From NCBI GenBank assembly GCA_030631415.1, contig DAOVLE010000237.1:1-7698 (forward strand): a stretch of DNA of 7,698 nt, in the 5' to 3' direction. Of this stretch, positions 1 through 6,590 are shown one piece after another. The notes beneath the pieces are model-generated. The model made no database searches. It saw nothing but the letters and a program-made list of their open reading frames with translations, and was not told the origin of the DNA. The stretch's first letter is position 1, and each line of letters starts with the position of its first letter. A program made the translations under genes and the position numbers. This DNA is from JAAEQG01 sp023133475. Its GTDB lineage: Bacteria > Planctomycetota > Phycisphaerae > UBA1845.

Positions 1-1
1 C

Positions 2-127
2 CTGTTTCACAAACGGAGACATAGGCTGTGGCGTAAGATGGAGCTTGGCCATGTGCACGCTGCGCGAAAGCGTGCGGCGCAGAACATGGTCAAGAACCAC
101 CTCGAAAGGTCATCGGGCAAATCGTAA
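2..127 (+). CDS. Possible 3' end of an unidentified gene entering from the left
   Basis: Frame 2 is open from the window edge to a TAA at 125-127 and gives 41 residues, rich in Arg, Lys and His and ending ERSSGKS. No start codon with a ribosome binding site is visible, so if it is real the gene begins outside the window. I do not recognise a family. Frame 3 of the same stretch is also open, to a TGA near 146, so openness alone is weak evidence. The last codons run through the left arm of the inverted repeat at 85-154, and the stop codon lies in its loop. It could equally be non-coding. Confidence 0.25.
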   Translation: MFHKRRHRLWRKMELGHVHAARKRAAQNMVKNHLERSSGKS

Positions 128-154
128 CGTTATCGAGGGTGGTTCTTGACCATG
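85..154. repeat. Long near-perfect inverted repeat (hairpin-forming)
   Basis: The arm at 85-104 (starting CATGGTCAAGAACC) is the reverse complement of 134-154, apart from one extra base in the right arm. The loop is 29 nt (105-133). As RNA this is a stem of about 20 bp. No T-run follows the right arm, so it is not a classical intrinsic terminator. Each arm carries TTGACC, reading outward from the loop on opposite strands. It could be a bidirectional 3'-end structure, a dyad operator or the scar of a small element. Confidence 0.8.
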
Positions 155-172
155 CCACCCGCCGCGTATACT
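146..172 (+). promoter_or_regulatory. Weak candidate sigma70 promoter for the DHS-like gene
   Basis: TTGACC at 146-151 and TATACT at 167-172 resemble -35 and -10 boxes, but the spacer is only 15 nt, shorter than the usual 16-18. The -35 lies inside the right arm of the inverted repeat. Initiation here would give a leader of about 165 nt before the ATG at 343. Confidence 0.3.
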
Positions 173-179
173 GTGCGCG

Positions 180-215
180 GGTGGGGGATGGGCTTGATGG
201 GAATCAATCCCCACC
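180..215 (+). promoter_or_regulatory. Leader hairpin upstream of the DHS-like gene
   Basis: A two-tier stem: GGTGGGG-rich 180-188 pairs with TCCCCACC at 208-215 (one G bulged), and an inner TTGAT/ATCAA pair (194-198 and 203-207) closes a GGGA loop. It matches no riboswitch class I know. In the rest of the spacer, 216-342, I see only minor short stems and the ribosome binding site. Confidence 0.3.
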
Positions 216-342
216 GCCTTGGAAACACAAGCTTGCGCAGAGATTCGCGTCCCCCACCGCTAAAGCGATGGGCCACCCATGTGTCGGTGATCCGTCGACT
301 CAGCGGCAACAGAACACTGGAGGCTCTCGGGGAAGAACGTTG

Positions 343-1341
343 ATGCACGGCAAACAGTACAAACCGATCGACCTCAGCAAGTTGAAGACCTACTCGATCA
401 AGCAACGCCCGCATAAAATGGATGTGGGTCGGTTGGCTGATCTGCCCCCCGTGGGGTCCTCTGCCGCGGAATTGATCCGGGCTTTGCCTGACTATCTGGG
501 CGCCCGCGAGTTCCACGCGGTGGTCGAGGCGATCGTGCAAGCCAGGAAAGCCGACCGCCCTGTGGTGCTGGCTATGGGGGCTCACCTTATCAAGGTGGGC
601 TGTTCGCCGATCGTGATCGATCTGATTCACCGGGGGGTCATCCAAGCCGTCGCCTGCAACGGAGCCACCGCCATCCATGATGTCGAATTAGCCACCCGAG
701 GAGCGACCAGCGAAGAGGTGGCAGAAACTATTAAAGACGGCACCTTCGGGATGGTGCAGGAGACGTTCGACTTCTTTGCCGCTGTCAGCGAGTTGGCTGT
801 CGGAGAGGGCATCGGTTTGGGCGAAGCGGTTGGGCGCCTGCTTGTCGAGCAATCCGCGCCCAACATCGAGCACAGCATTCTGGCGGCTGGTTATCAGACC
901 GGCATCCCCGTGACCGTCCACGTCGCCCTGGGGACCGACACCGTGCACATGCCCGGTTCAGCCGACGGGGCAAAGATCGGGCAGGCTTCGATGCACGACT
1001 TCCGCACCATTTGCAGTGTGGTGGCGGACCTGGGGGCCGGCGGCGACGGGGAAGCCGGCGGAGTCTGGATGAACGTGGGCTCGGCGGTGATAATGCCGGA
1101 GGTCTTCCTCAAGGCAGTTTCCATCGCCCGCAATCTGGGGGCAAACCTCGACAGTCTGACGACCGCCAATTTCGACATGCTGCGACACTATCGCCCGCAT
1201 GTTAACGTGGTGACCAGGCCGGTGTCTCCAGGGCGAGGGCACGAAGTCATTGGGCACCACGAAATCCTGCTCCCGTTGTTGCGGCAGGCGGTTGTGGAAG
1301 CCTTGAACGAAAGAATGGAAAATGGGGGATGGGAAGCGTGA
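343..1341 (+). CDS. Deoxyhypusine-synthase-like conserved protein
   Basis: A 332-aa protein from the ATG at 343, preceded by GGGGAAG about 7 nt upstream. A longer frame opens at a GTG at 139, but its extra 68 codons look non-coding and lie in the inverted repeat and leader. The N-terminus (YKPIDLSKLKTYSI) and the blocks IHDVELATRGAT, PVTVHVALGTD, GSAVIMPEVFLKA and GHHEILLPLL belong to a bacterial family distantly related to deoxyhypusine synthase, an NAD-dependent Rossmann-type enzyme that uses spermidine. In the true enzyme a lysine in a conserved WGK motif near the C-terminus carries the intermediate; here the equivalent stretch reads about VVTRPVSPGRGHEV, with no such lysine. Bacteria lack eIF5A, so the substrate is unknown and hypusine formation is unlikely. 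The last residues (RMENGGWEA) are encoded by repeat-like sequence. No partner gene is adjacent. Coding status is near certain; family assignment rests on recalled motifs. Confidence 0.85.
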   Translation: MHGKQYKPIDLSKLKTYSIKQRPHKMDVGRLADLPPVGSSAAELIRALPDYLGAREFHAVVEAIVQARKADRPVVLAMGAHLIKVGCSPIVIDLIHRGVIQAVACNGATAIHDVELATRGATSEEVAETIKDGTFGMVQETFDFFAAVSELAVGEGIGLGEAVGRLLVEQSAPNIEHSILAAGYQTGIPVTVHVALGTDTVHMPGSADGAKIGQASMHDFRTICSVVADLGAGGDGEAGGVWMNVGSAVIMPEVFLKAVSIARNLGANLDSLTTANFDMLRHYRPHVNVVTRPVSPGRGHEVIGHHEILLPLLRQAVVEALNERMENGGWEA

Positions 1342-1371
1342 TGAATGGAGAATGGAGAATGGAGAATTGAG
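1313..1371 (+). repeat. 7-bp tandem array (AATGGAG) and degenerate lead-in
   Basis: Three perfect AATGGAG units at 1344-1364 are followed by a variant AATTGAG. Degenerate units (AATGGAA, ATGGGGG, ATGGGAA) precede them from 1313 and overlap the last codons of the upstream gene. It is the inverse orientation of the array at 1531-1579. Confidence 0.9.
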
Positions 1372-1380
1372 AATGTGGGC

Positions 1381-1474
1381 GCTCGCAACGGCGCCGGGGT
1401 ATTTAGCGGCGACAAGTCCGTAACGTTTAGCGGCGACAAGTCCGTAACGTTTAGCGGCGACCCGAAGGGGAGCG
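1381..1474 (+). repeat. 24-bp tandem repeat within the mosaic
   Basis: The unit TTTAGCGGCGAC + AAGTCCGTAACG occurs perfectly at 1402-1425 and 1426-1449, with a half unit at 1450-1461. The lead-in 1381-1406 matches 6591-6616 with five mismatches in 26 positions. The 34 nt at 1441-1474 recur as a perfect reverse complement at 7601-7634. Confidence 0.9.
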
Positions 1475-1508
1475 TGGAACGTGGAGCGTGGAGCGTGGAA
1501 CGTGGGGA
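1474..1508 (+). repeat. 7-bp tandem array (GTGGARC)
   Basis: Four consecutive units GTGGAAC, GTGGAGC, GTGGAGC, GTGGAAC (1474-1501) and a decayed fifth. The period is again 7, and the core TGGAR is shared with the AATGGAG arrays, so the two may have a common origin. The bases 1509-1530 after it are unassigned. Confidence 0.8.
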
Positions 1509-1530
1509 ATACAGAAGTTGGTGTTTGACT

Positions 1531-1579
1531 CTCCATTCTCCATTCTCCATTCTCCATTCTCCATTCTCCATTCTCCATT
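1531..1579 (+). repeat. 7-bp tandem array (CTCCATT), seven perfect units
   Basis: Seven uninterrupted identical CTCCATT units, the reverse complement of the AATGGAG array at 1344-1371. Together they form inverted arms around 1372-1530. A 7-bp period reads in all three frames, which explains spurious short open frames here. Confidence 0.95.
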
Positions 1580-1690
1580 CTTCTCTGCGTCTCTGCGTTC
1601 ATGAAAAATGCGGGTTAGCGGCGGCAAGTCCGCGGCGATCGGTGGGTTCCACCTCGCTCCGCGAGGTTCCACCCACCCTACGTGCCGAAA
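1580..1690 (+). repeat. Composite repeat module plus palindromic hairpin
   Basis: The segment 1582-1610 (TCTCTGCGTCTCTGCG then TTCATGAAAAATG) recurs as a perfect reverse complement at 7652-7680, and a decayed 24-bp-unit copy follows (about 1611-1632). Next comes a two-tier hairpin: GGTGGGT 1641-1647 with ACCCACC 1671-1677, and inside it CCTCGC 1652-1657 with GCGAGG 1661-1666. It resembles the GGCGGGT/ACCCGCC palindromes at 6820-6918 and 7460-7476. Confidence 0.85.
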
Positions 1691-1731
1691 CTCGATTGCC
1701 GGGTTGCTCGCCATGAAAATCGAGGTTTTCG

Positions 1732-1761
1732 TTGACACCTGTGCCCAAGTTCCGCTAAAAT
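1732..1761 (+). promoter_or_regulatory. Sigma70-type promoter for the prepilin-like gene
   Basis: A perfect TTGACA (1732-1737), an 18-nt spacer and TAAAAT (1756-1761), in an AT-rich island just downstream of the repeat mosaic. A second TAAAAT at 1761-1766 is too far away to pair well. The predicted leader to the ATG at 1914 is about 145 nt. Confidence 0.65.
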
Positions 1762-1778
1762 AAAATGTTTTAGGATCG

Positions 1779-1848
1779 GACTCGCTGTCGATGTCAACGA
1801 TAGCGAGTCAGTGGACGCGGACGATTCTACGATTGTGCGATGCGTCCA
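1779..1848 (+). promoter_or_regulatory. Two hairpins in the prepilin 5' leader
   Basis: Hairpin 1: GACTCGCTGTCG (1779-1790) pairs with 1798-1809 over 12 positions with one G-U pair and a 7-nt loop. Hairpin 2: TGGACGC (1812-1818) pairs with GCGTCCA (1842-1848). Neither is followed by a T-run, so these look like leader structure rather than a terminator. They could stabilise the transcript or bind a regulator. Confidence 0.5.
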
Positions 1849-1913
1849 GGGTTTGCTCTGTATGTGGAGAGTCGCCAGGATTAGAAGTGCTTTAGAATCA
1901 AGAGGTTACGGAG

Positions 1914-3032
1914 ATGTCCCACGCCAGGTCCGCACAGGGAAGGTTGCCCGTCAGAATTTGTGATATGGCCCGCAAACACGGGAGGTGGATTCCCCACGGG
2001 TTTACCCTCGTCGAGCTTCTGGTGGTGATATCCATTATTGCTCTGCTGATTTCGATACTTCTGCCGTCCCTAAGCCGAGCCCGCGACCAGGCAAAGACGG
2101 TGAAGTGCCTGGCACACGAGCGGGGGTTGGCACAGGCGGGTTTTGTTTTCACCGGTGACCACAACGGTCGTTTTCAATTGTCGGCCACGGAAGGCAACTC
2201 GCTCATCGGGCGAATTTCCGCTGATCCCAATGAGCAGACCTTCGAGTACGACAGGGCGAAAGAGATTCTTGCCTGGCCTGTGGCGATGGCCCAGGCAGCG
2301 GGCGTCGGGTATGGGCACAACTGGGACTGGGGCATACGCCGAAACACGTTCGTGGATGCGTTCGACGACCGGTCGAAGATGCCCGACGATTTTGAACTGG
2401 CGATGTGCCCAGCCGACCGCGTGCGGATATCCACACCGTTTTACCCGCGGGGCGACAGCTTGCGGGGCACCGGCGATCCGGACGATCCGTTTACGGGAGA
2501 CGAAAACACGGCGTATTGGGGCTACCTGAGTTACGGGATCAATGAAGATATTGTGGGGACTGAAGCCCGCGAGAGGGACAACAAATCCTGGCCGGCATGC
2601 TGGAAGGATGGAGCCCGGGGCGAAAGCAACAGGCCTAACTGGGAAAAGGCCGGTGAGCGCCTTCGCGGCAACATGGATCGGGTGTACAACCCGAGCACCT
2701 GCTTGCTGATTGTGGACGCCGGCCCGAACACGGTGGACGAAGCTTTGGGCGGTGAATATGCGGTTGACCACGCTACCGGGTTGGGCTATGCCAATCTTAT
2801 CACCAGTGCCCAGGCGTTCGGGCCTTATCTCCGGGACTCCACTGCACAGTGGATGCAGCGGATTCCCACGAAACGCCATCCTGGTGGTGCGATCAACGTG
2901 GTTTTTGCGGATTTGCACGCCTCAAGCGTTTTGCCGTCCGCATGGTGGTTCAACGAAACCATACAGCAAAAAGTGCCGGCCACCTATGCTCCGGCTGTTC
3001 GGGTATCACCATACCGGCCGTTTGAGCAGTAG
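1914..3032 (+). CDS. Prepilin-type N-terminal cleavage/methylation domain protein (variant H-X9-DG family)
   Basis: A 372-aa protein. The ATG at 1914 has AGAGG 8 nt upstream (1901-1905); an in-frame ATG at 1965 would give a more usual 12-residue leader but has no close ribosome binding site. The type IV prepilin signature is clear: a basic leader ending HG (28-29), then FTLVELLVVIS with Glu at mature position 5, and a hydrophobic segment to about residue 52 that anchors the protein and packs into pilus-like fibres. A prepilin peptidase would cut after G29. The large C-terminal domain, with GDHNGRF near its start, fits the many secreted pilin-like proteins of planctomycetes. Near the end, RHPGGAINVVFADLH resembles the H-X9-DG motif, but H322 to D333 is spaced by ten residues and the Gly is Leu. 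No assembly genes (PilB, PilC, PilD) are nearby, so it is probably an orphan. Exact role unknown. Confidence 0.9.
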   Translation: MSHARSAQGRLPVRICDMARKHGRWIPHGFTLVELLVVISIIALLISILLPSLSRARDQAKTVKCLAHERGLAQAGFVFTGDHNGRFQLSATEGNSLIGRISADPNEQTFEYDRAKEILAWPVAMAQAAGVGYGHNWDWGIRRNTFVDAFDDRSKMPDDFELAMCPADRVRISTPFYPRGDSLRGTGDPDDPFTGDENTAYWGYLSYGINEDIVGTEARERDNKSWPACWKDGARGESNRPNWEKAGERLRGNMDRVYNPSTCLLIVDAGPNTVDEALGGEYAVDHATGLGYANLITSAQAFGPYLRDSTAQWMQRIPTKRHPGGAINVVFADLHASSVLPSAWWFNETIQQKVPATYAPAVRVSPYRPFEQ

Positions 3033-3122
3033 CGCATCGAAAACAAATCGAGCAGTAATGCCGTAATGTCAACAATGTGGTAAGGAGCATCCGGCAAAAA
3101 GGACAGGAGAAAGTTGCAAGGG

Positions 3123-3314
3123 ACCCGCGGAAGCGGGTGCAAAAGGTGGAGGGGAAGATATCATCGCGAGGGGTGGCCGATCGTCGGCCTTTATGACAGC
3201 AGGTTGTATGCCACCGCGAAAGTTGCGGTGGTGTTTGATGAATCACGCTCGTGCGGGCAGGGTGTTGCCGCAGAGGCCTCCCTACCGCCGGCAAGGCTTC
3301 TAAGTTCGTAGAAG
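3123..3314 (+). promoter_or_regulatory. Hairpin-rich leader upstream of the CBM/dockerin gene
   Basis: The 296-nt spacer holds a series of stems: ACCCGC/GCGGGT with a GGAA tetraloop (3123-3138); GGCCGA/TCGGCC (3175-3189); CCACCGC/GCGGTGG with a 7-nt loop, extendable by wobble pairs (3208-3234); TTGCCG/CGGCAA (3265-3294); and CTTCTA/TAGAAG (3297-3314), whose 3' arm touches the GAAGGAAGGAAG ribosome binding tract. This density suggests a folded leader or cis-regulator. I could not match it to a known riboswitch, and I see no clear promoter in the spacer. Confidence 0.4.
3175..3194 (+). terminator. Weak candidate terminator or attenuator hairpin
   Basis: A 6-bp GC-rich stem (GGCCGA/TCGGCC) with a 3-nt loop followed by TTTAT. 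It is the only T-tailed hairpin after the prepilin-like gene. The T-run is short, so termination would be partial at best; it could end the upstream transcript or attenuate the downstream gene. Confidence 0.25.
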
Positions 3315-3328
3315 GAAGGAAGTTACAG

Positions 3329-6300
3329 ATGAGAAGAGTTATTGTTATGTCGGCCATCATGTTCGCCGTGTCGTGTGGCTTGGCGATGGCGGATACGGTT
3401 TCCCTAAGTCCCGACCCCCCGGTGGCGGGGCAGGACCTGGATATCACCTATGATCCGACCGGAAGACCGCTGGAAGGTGAGACCACCGTTTATCTTCGCT
3501 ATGGGTTCAATGACTGGTCTCCGGAGATTATGCCCGATGCGTTGGTGACCAGCAACGGTGCCCCGTATGTGGTCACTGTTGCGGTGCCGTCGCAGGCTAC
3601 GGAAATCAACTTTGCTTTCCACAACGGCGGCGACCCGCAGGTGTGGGACGGCAACGACGGGCAGGATTGGGACATAGCGGTTACCGGGGGTGACCCCAAC
3701 CCCAACGTGGGGGTGAACCCCGATCCCGTCGAAGCCGGCGAGTATGTAACCGTGACCTACGACGCCTCAAGCGGGCCACTGGTGGGAGTGTCGCAGGTTT
3801 ACATGCACTACGGGTTCAATACCTGGAATCCGACGATCGAACCGGACGTGGCGATGAACGAGGTCAGCCCCGATACATGGGAGGCAACCGTGTGGGTGAA
3901 GTCCTATGCGTTCGAGCTTACCATGGTCTTCAACGACGGGGCGGAGACGTGGGACAATAATGACTGGTTCGACTGGCGTTTGCCGGTCACGGGGACCACG
4001 CCGGTCGTCACTGTTGTCCCTGATCAGCCGGTGGCGGGGCAGGACGTGACCGTCATCTACAATCCGGAGGATAGGCCTCTGGCAGATGCCGCGACAGTCT
4101 ACCTGCGCTACGGTGGCAACGACTGGAGGCCGATCTACGACGATGTGCTGATGACCTCGAACGGGGAGCTGGACGTGTGGGAGGTGACCGTCCCGCTGTC
4201 GGTGCGGGCCTGCCTGATGGACATTACCTTCAGCGATACCGGTGACCCGGATAACCCAGCCACCATCTGGGACAACAACGGCGGTTCCGGAATTGATTGG
4301 CATTACGAGACGGTTGGCTGCAAGCCTATCGTTTCGGAACTCGACGGGTTGTATCTGGCCTGGTACGACGCCCCGAGCCCGACCCAGAATCGGCTGTACG
4401 TGGGAGTTGGGGGCAATCTCCGGCAGAACGGCTCGGCGATGGTGATCTTCATCGACGCGCTGGACACTACCGGCGGCCAGACGGAGTTGCGGGCCGGCGG
4501 AGCTGAGGGCGGAGTCGAGTTGATGACGTTGGCTTCTCGCCGGATCGACATGCTGTCCTGCGGCACGGTTGGGACGGGGACGATCCTGCCCGGCGAAGCG
4601 GATTATGCCCTGTACGTCAACTATGCTGATGACGGCAACGTGTACTTCAACGAGTATTTCCTCTCGACCGATAGTTATGGAATCCCCGATCTTACCTGCT
4701 GTGATGGGAGCGAACTTCTGGTGTACGCCACTCAGGTCTACGCCGGTTACACCCTTGCCAATGACGGCAACCAGGCATTTGAAGGTGACGAGGGCCAGGG
4801 CTACACAGGCGGTTTCGATGACAGCAACACCAGCGGCGTTCCGGTTGACGTTCTTACCGGTTTGGAGATCGGCATCCCGCTTGCGAAGATTGGCTATGGG
4901 ATGGCGGAAAACGAGGGATTCAACATTTTCGTCGCTCAGATGCCGAATGGATGTAGTGCGCCACGAGGTCAGTTCAGCAATCAGACGCTTCCGGCGGCGG
5001 ATGAGGCTGCCGGATTCTGCGATCCTCCGCAGATGTTCCCGTTGCGTGCGGACATGAGCAGTTTCACTTCGGTTCACTCGGTGGCCCAAGTTTCGGACCT
5101 GCCGGCCTTCGGTGGTGTTGCCGACGGCGTGATCGTGCCCGCCGACTACAGCGGGGCCGCCGACGAGTTGCAGACCTGCCCGGTGGCTGATTCTGTTGTG
5201 GACGGCACTGTTTCGCTGGTCCCCGATGCCATCCAGGGCGAGGACGTCACGGTGTGGTACGTCTCGACCAATGGCCCGCTGGAGGGGTCTGCCGAGGTTT
5301 ACCTGAACTACGATTTCGACGACGCGGCGACGCCGTACGCCAATCGCGTGCTCATGGTTGCCACCAACGGGCTGACCGGGTCGGAATGGATCGCCACGGT
5401 GACGATGGACACCGGAGCCTTGCAGTTCGACGTGTACTTTGACGACGGCGTCACCACGGATGATAACACCGGGCAGAACTGGCACTTTGCAGTCGGCAGG
5501 GCGGCGACAGGCCCGGCGGTGGTGATTGTCCCCGATCCCGCTACGGCTGGGTTGAATGTGACGGTCACCTACGATCCGATCGGGCGGGTTCTGGAAGGTG
5601 CTGATGCCGTTTCGATCCACTACGGGTTCAACAGCTGGTCTTCCGGGGTCACCGATGCGGAAATGACCCGGCAGACTGACTGCACCTGGGAGGTTACGTT
5701 CCAGGTGTCTGACCTCGCCGGCGGCCCACAGGGGTTGTCCATGGTGTTCTTCGAGCCCGGCGGTGCGTGGGACAACAACGATGGGAACAATTGGCACTTC
5801 GAGGTGACTCCGCAGGGCGAGCCGCCGTTTAACATGGATGGTGAGTTGGATTCCTGTGCCGTGTTGGTGGCCATCAACGGTGACGGCACCCGTCATCTCT
5901 ATGCCGGGCTGCTGGACGGTTGGCTTTATGTCGCCACCGAAGCCGCCCAGGCGAACAATGACCACTTCATCTTCCTGTCCACCAACGGCCCGGTGGCCCA
6001 GACTCCGGCTCCGTGGGGCAAGTCGGGCACGGTGGGTGAGCACGACGGGTTCCTGGCTCAGGAAGTCGGGAACGGCTGGAACGGCTGGCAGGACGGGCTT
6101 GACGGGCTCAGCGGCCCGGCGAGCATGGACAACGACGTCCTGGAAGGCCAGATCAACCTGGCTACCCAGTTTGTTAACTACCCGAGCACGATCTTCATGG
6201 CCATGGGGGCCTGGGGCAACGACAACGAAGATCCGCTACGTCCGGAACTCCAGATTCCCGAGGGCAATGGTGACCTCAACATCGATGCCGACGAGTACAT

Positions 6301-6508
6301 CGAAGTGACGCCATCGTTGGATCCCGATCCGGCTGACTTCGACGAGGACTGCGATGTCGACCTGGTTGATTACGCCGCGTTCCAGGCCTGCCTGAACGGC
6401 CCGAATAACCCACCGGCTGGCGGGTGTGCCGTGGACGCTGACTTTGACGACGATGGTGATGTCGATCTGAAGGACTTTGCCGAGTTCCAGGTGGCATTCA
6501 CCGGATAG
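3329..6508 (+). CDS. Secreted multi-CBM25/53-like protein with C-terminal dockerin
   Basis: A 1059-aa protein from the ATG at 3329, with GAAGGAAGGAAG 6 nt upstream. An upstream in-frame GTG at 3251 is rejected because it would bury the signal peptide. Residues 1-21 are a signal peptide ending AMA, cut before D22. Five beta-sandwich modules of CBM25/CBM53 type (starch-binding families) lie at about 24-119, 126-221, 225-330, 625-723 and 729-828, each with a Y-G-F-N-x-W-like strand and a late WDNN...W motif. After module 3 a beta-rich region (331-620; LYVGVGGNL, VIFIDALD) and after module 5 a similar one (829-995; LYVATE, FIFLSTN) resemble the CBM9/DOMON kind of fold, which is inferred. The C-terminus is a dockerin with loops DFDEDCDVDLVD (1003-1014) and DFDDDGDVDLKD (1038-1049). 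No catalytic domain is evident, so it probably binds alpha-glucan or related glycans outside the cell. A strong terminator follows. Module 4 has lost key aromatics. Confidence 0.9.
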   Translation: MRRVIVMSAIMFAVSCGLAMADTVSLSPDPPVAGQDLDITYDPTGRPLEGETTVYLRYGFNDWSPEIMPDALVTSNGAPYVVTVAVPSQATEINFAFHNGGDPQVWDGNDGQDWDIAVTGGDPNPNVGVNPDPVEAGEYVTVTYDASSGPLVGVSQVYMHYGFNTWNPTIEPDVAMNEVSPDTWEATVWVKSYAFELTMVFNDGAETWDNNDWFDWRLPVTGTTPVVTVVPDQPVAGQDVTVIYNPEDRPLADAATVYLRYGGNDWRPIYDDVLMTSNGELDVWEVTVPLSVRACLMDITFSDTGDPDNPATIWDNNGGSGIDWHYETVGCKPIVSELDGLYLAWYDAPSPTQNRLYVGVGGNLRQNGSAMVIFIDALDTTGGQTELRAGGAEGGVELMTLASRRIDMLSCGTVGTGTILPGEADYALYVNYADDGNVYFNEYFLSTDSYGIPDLTCCDGSELLVYATQVYAGYTLANDGNQAFEGDEGQGYTGGFDDSNTSGVPVDVLTGLEIGIPLAKIGYGMAENEGFNIFVAQMPNGCSAPRGQFSNQTLPAADEAAGFCDPPQMFPLRADMSSFTSVHSVAQVSDLPAFGGVADGVIVPADYSGAADELQTCPVADSVVDGTVSLVPDAIQGEDVTVWYVSTNGPLEGSAEVYLNYDFDDAATPYANRVLMVATNGLTGSEWIATVTMDTGALQFDVYFDDGVTTDDNTGQNWHFAVGRAATGPAVVIVPDPATAGLNVTVTYDPIGRVLEGADAVSIHYGFNSWSSGVTDAEMTRQTDCTWEVTFQVSDLAGGPQGLSMVFFEPGGAWDNNDGNNWHFEVTPQGEPPFNMDGELDSCAVLVAINGDGTRHLYAGLLDGWLYVATEAAQANNDHFIFLSTNGPVAQTPAPWGKSGTVGEHDGFLAQEVGNGWNGWQDGLDGLSGPASMDNDVLEGQINLATQFVNYPSTIFMAMGAWGNDNEDPLRPELQIPEGNGDLNIDADEYIEVTPSLDPDPADFDEDCDVDLVDYAAFQACLNGPNNPPAGGCAVDADFDDDGDVDLKDFAEFQVAFTG

Positions 6509-6529
6509 TCAGTCCGACAGAACGTATTG

Positions 6530-6550
6530 AACCTGGTTTGCCAGGGTTTT
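6530..6550 (+). terminator. First terminator-like hairpin after the CBM/dockerin gene
   Basis: AACCTGG (6530-6536) pairs with CCAGGGTT (6541-6548) with one bulged base and a TTTG loop, and ends in TTTT. It lies about 22 nt after the stop codon and just before a stronger terminator. Confidence 0.5.
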
Positions 6551-6551
6551 G

Positions 6552-6586
6552 ACGCCCCGCCGGTCGAGAGGTCGGCGGGGCGTTTT
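6552..6586 (+). terminator. Strong intrinsic terminator
   Basis: A perfect 11-bp GC-rich stem, ACGCCCCGCCG (6552-6562) with CGGCGGGGCGT (6573-6583), a 10-nt loop and a TTTT tail (6583-6586). It ends the CBM/dockerin transcript and isolates the DUF6941-like gene downstream. Confidence 0.9.
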
Positions 6587-6590
6587 CCAT

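Noticed and set aside
1531..1579. Possible CRISPR-like regular array
   Set aside because: Units are 7 bp and directly abutting, with no spacers, and there are no cas genes.
1345..1716. Short open frames on both strands over the first repeat mosaic (MENGEWRMENGEWR-type peptides)
   Set aside because: They are translations of the 7-bp arrays, which are open in every frame; no ribosome binding site or conserved domain.
2070..2918. A 282-codon minus-strand open frame
   Set aside because: Antisense shadow of the prepilin-like gene, with no family resemblance.
3092..3110. GGCAAAAAGGACAG, like the 3' part of a glycine riboswitch aptamer
   Set aside because: The required 5' half (a CACCGAAGG-type block and its pairing partner) is absent upstream, and the downstream gene has no link to glycine.
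3115..3155. GCAA, then a GGAA-capped hairpin, then GCAAAA, recalling a c-di-GMP-I riboswitch
   Set aside because: The GACGCAAAGCC block after the hairpin and the second receptor stem do not match; similarity is limited to short A-rich joints.
3114..3311. A 65-codon open frame in the leader of the CBM gene
   Set aside because: It covers several hairpins, lacks a convincing domain and ends just before the true ribosome binding site; more likely folded RNA.
3767..6043. A 758-codon open frame on the minus strand
   Set aside because: It lies wholly inside the CBM/dockerin gene, whose domains are clear on the + strand. GC-rich third positions remove antisense stops, and the translation is Arg/His/Val-rich with no recognisable domain.
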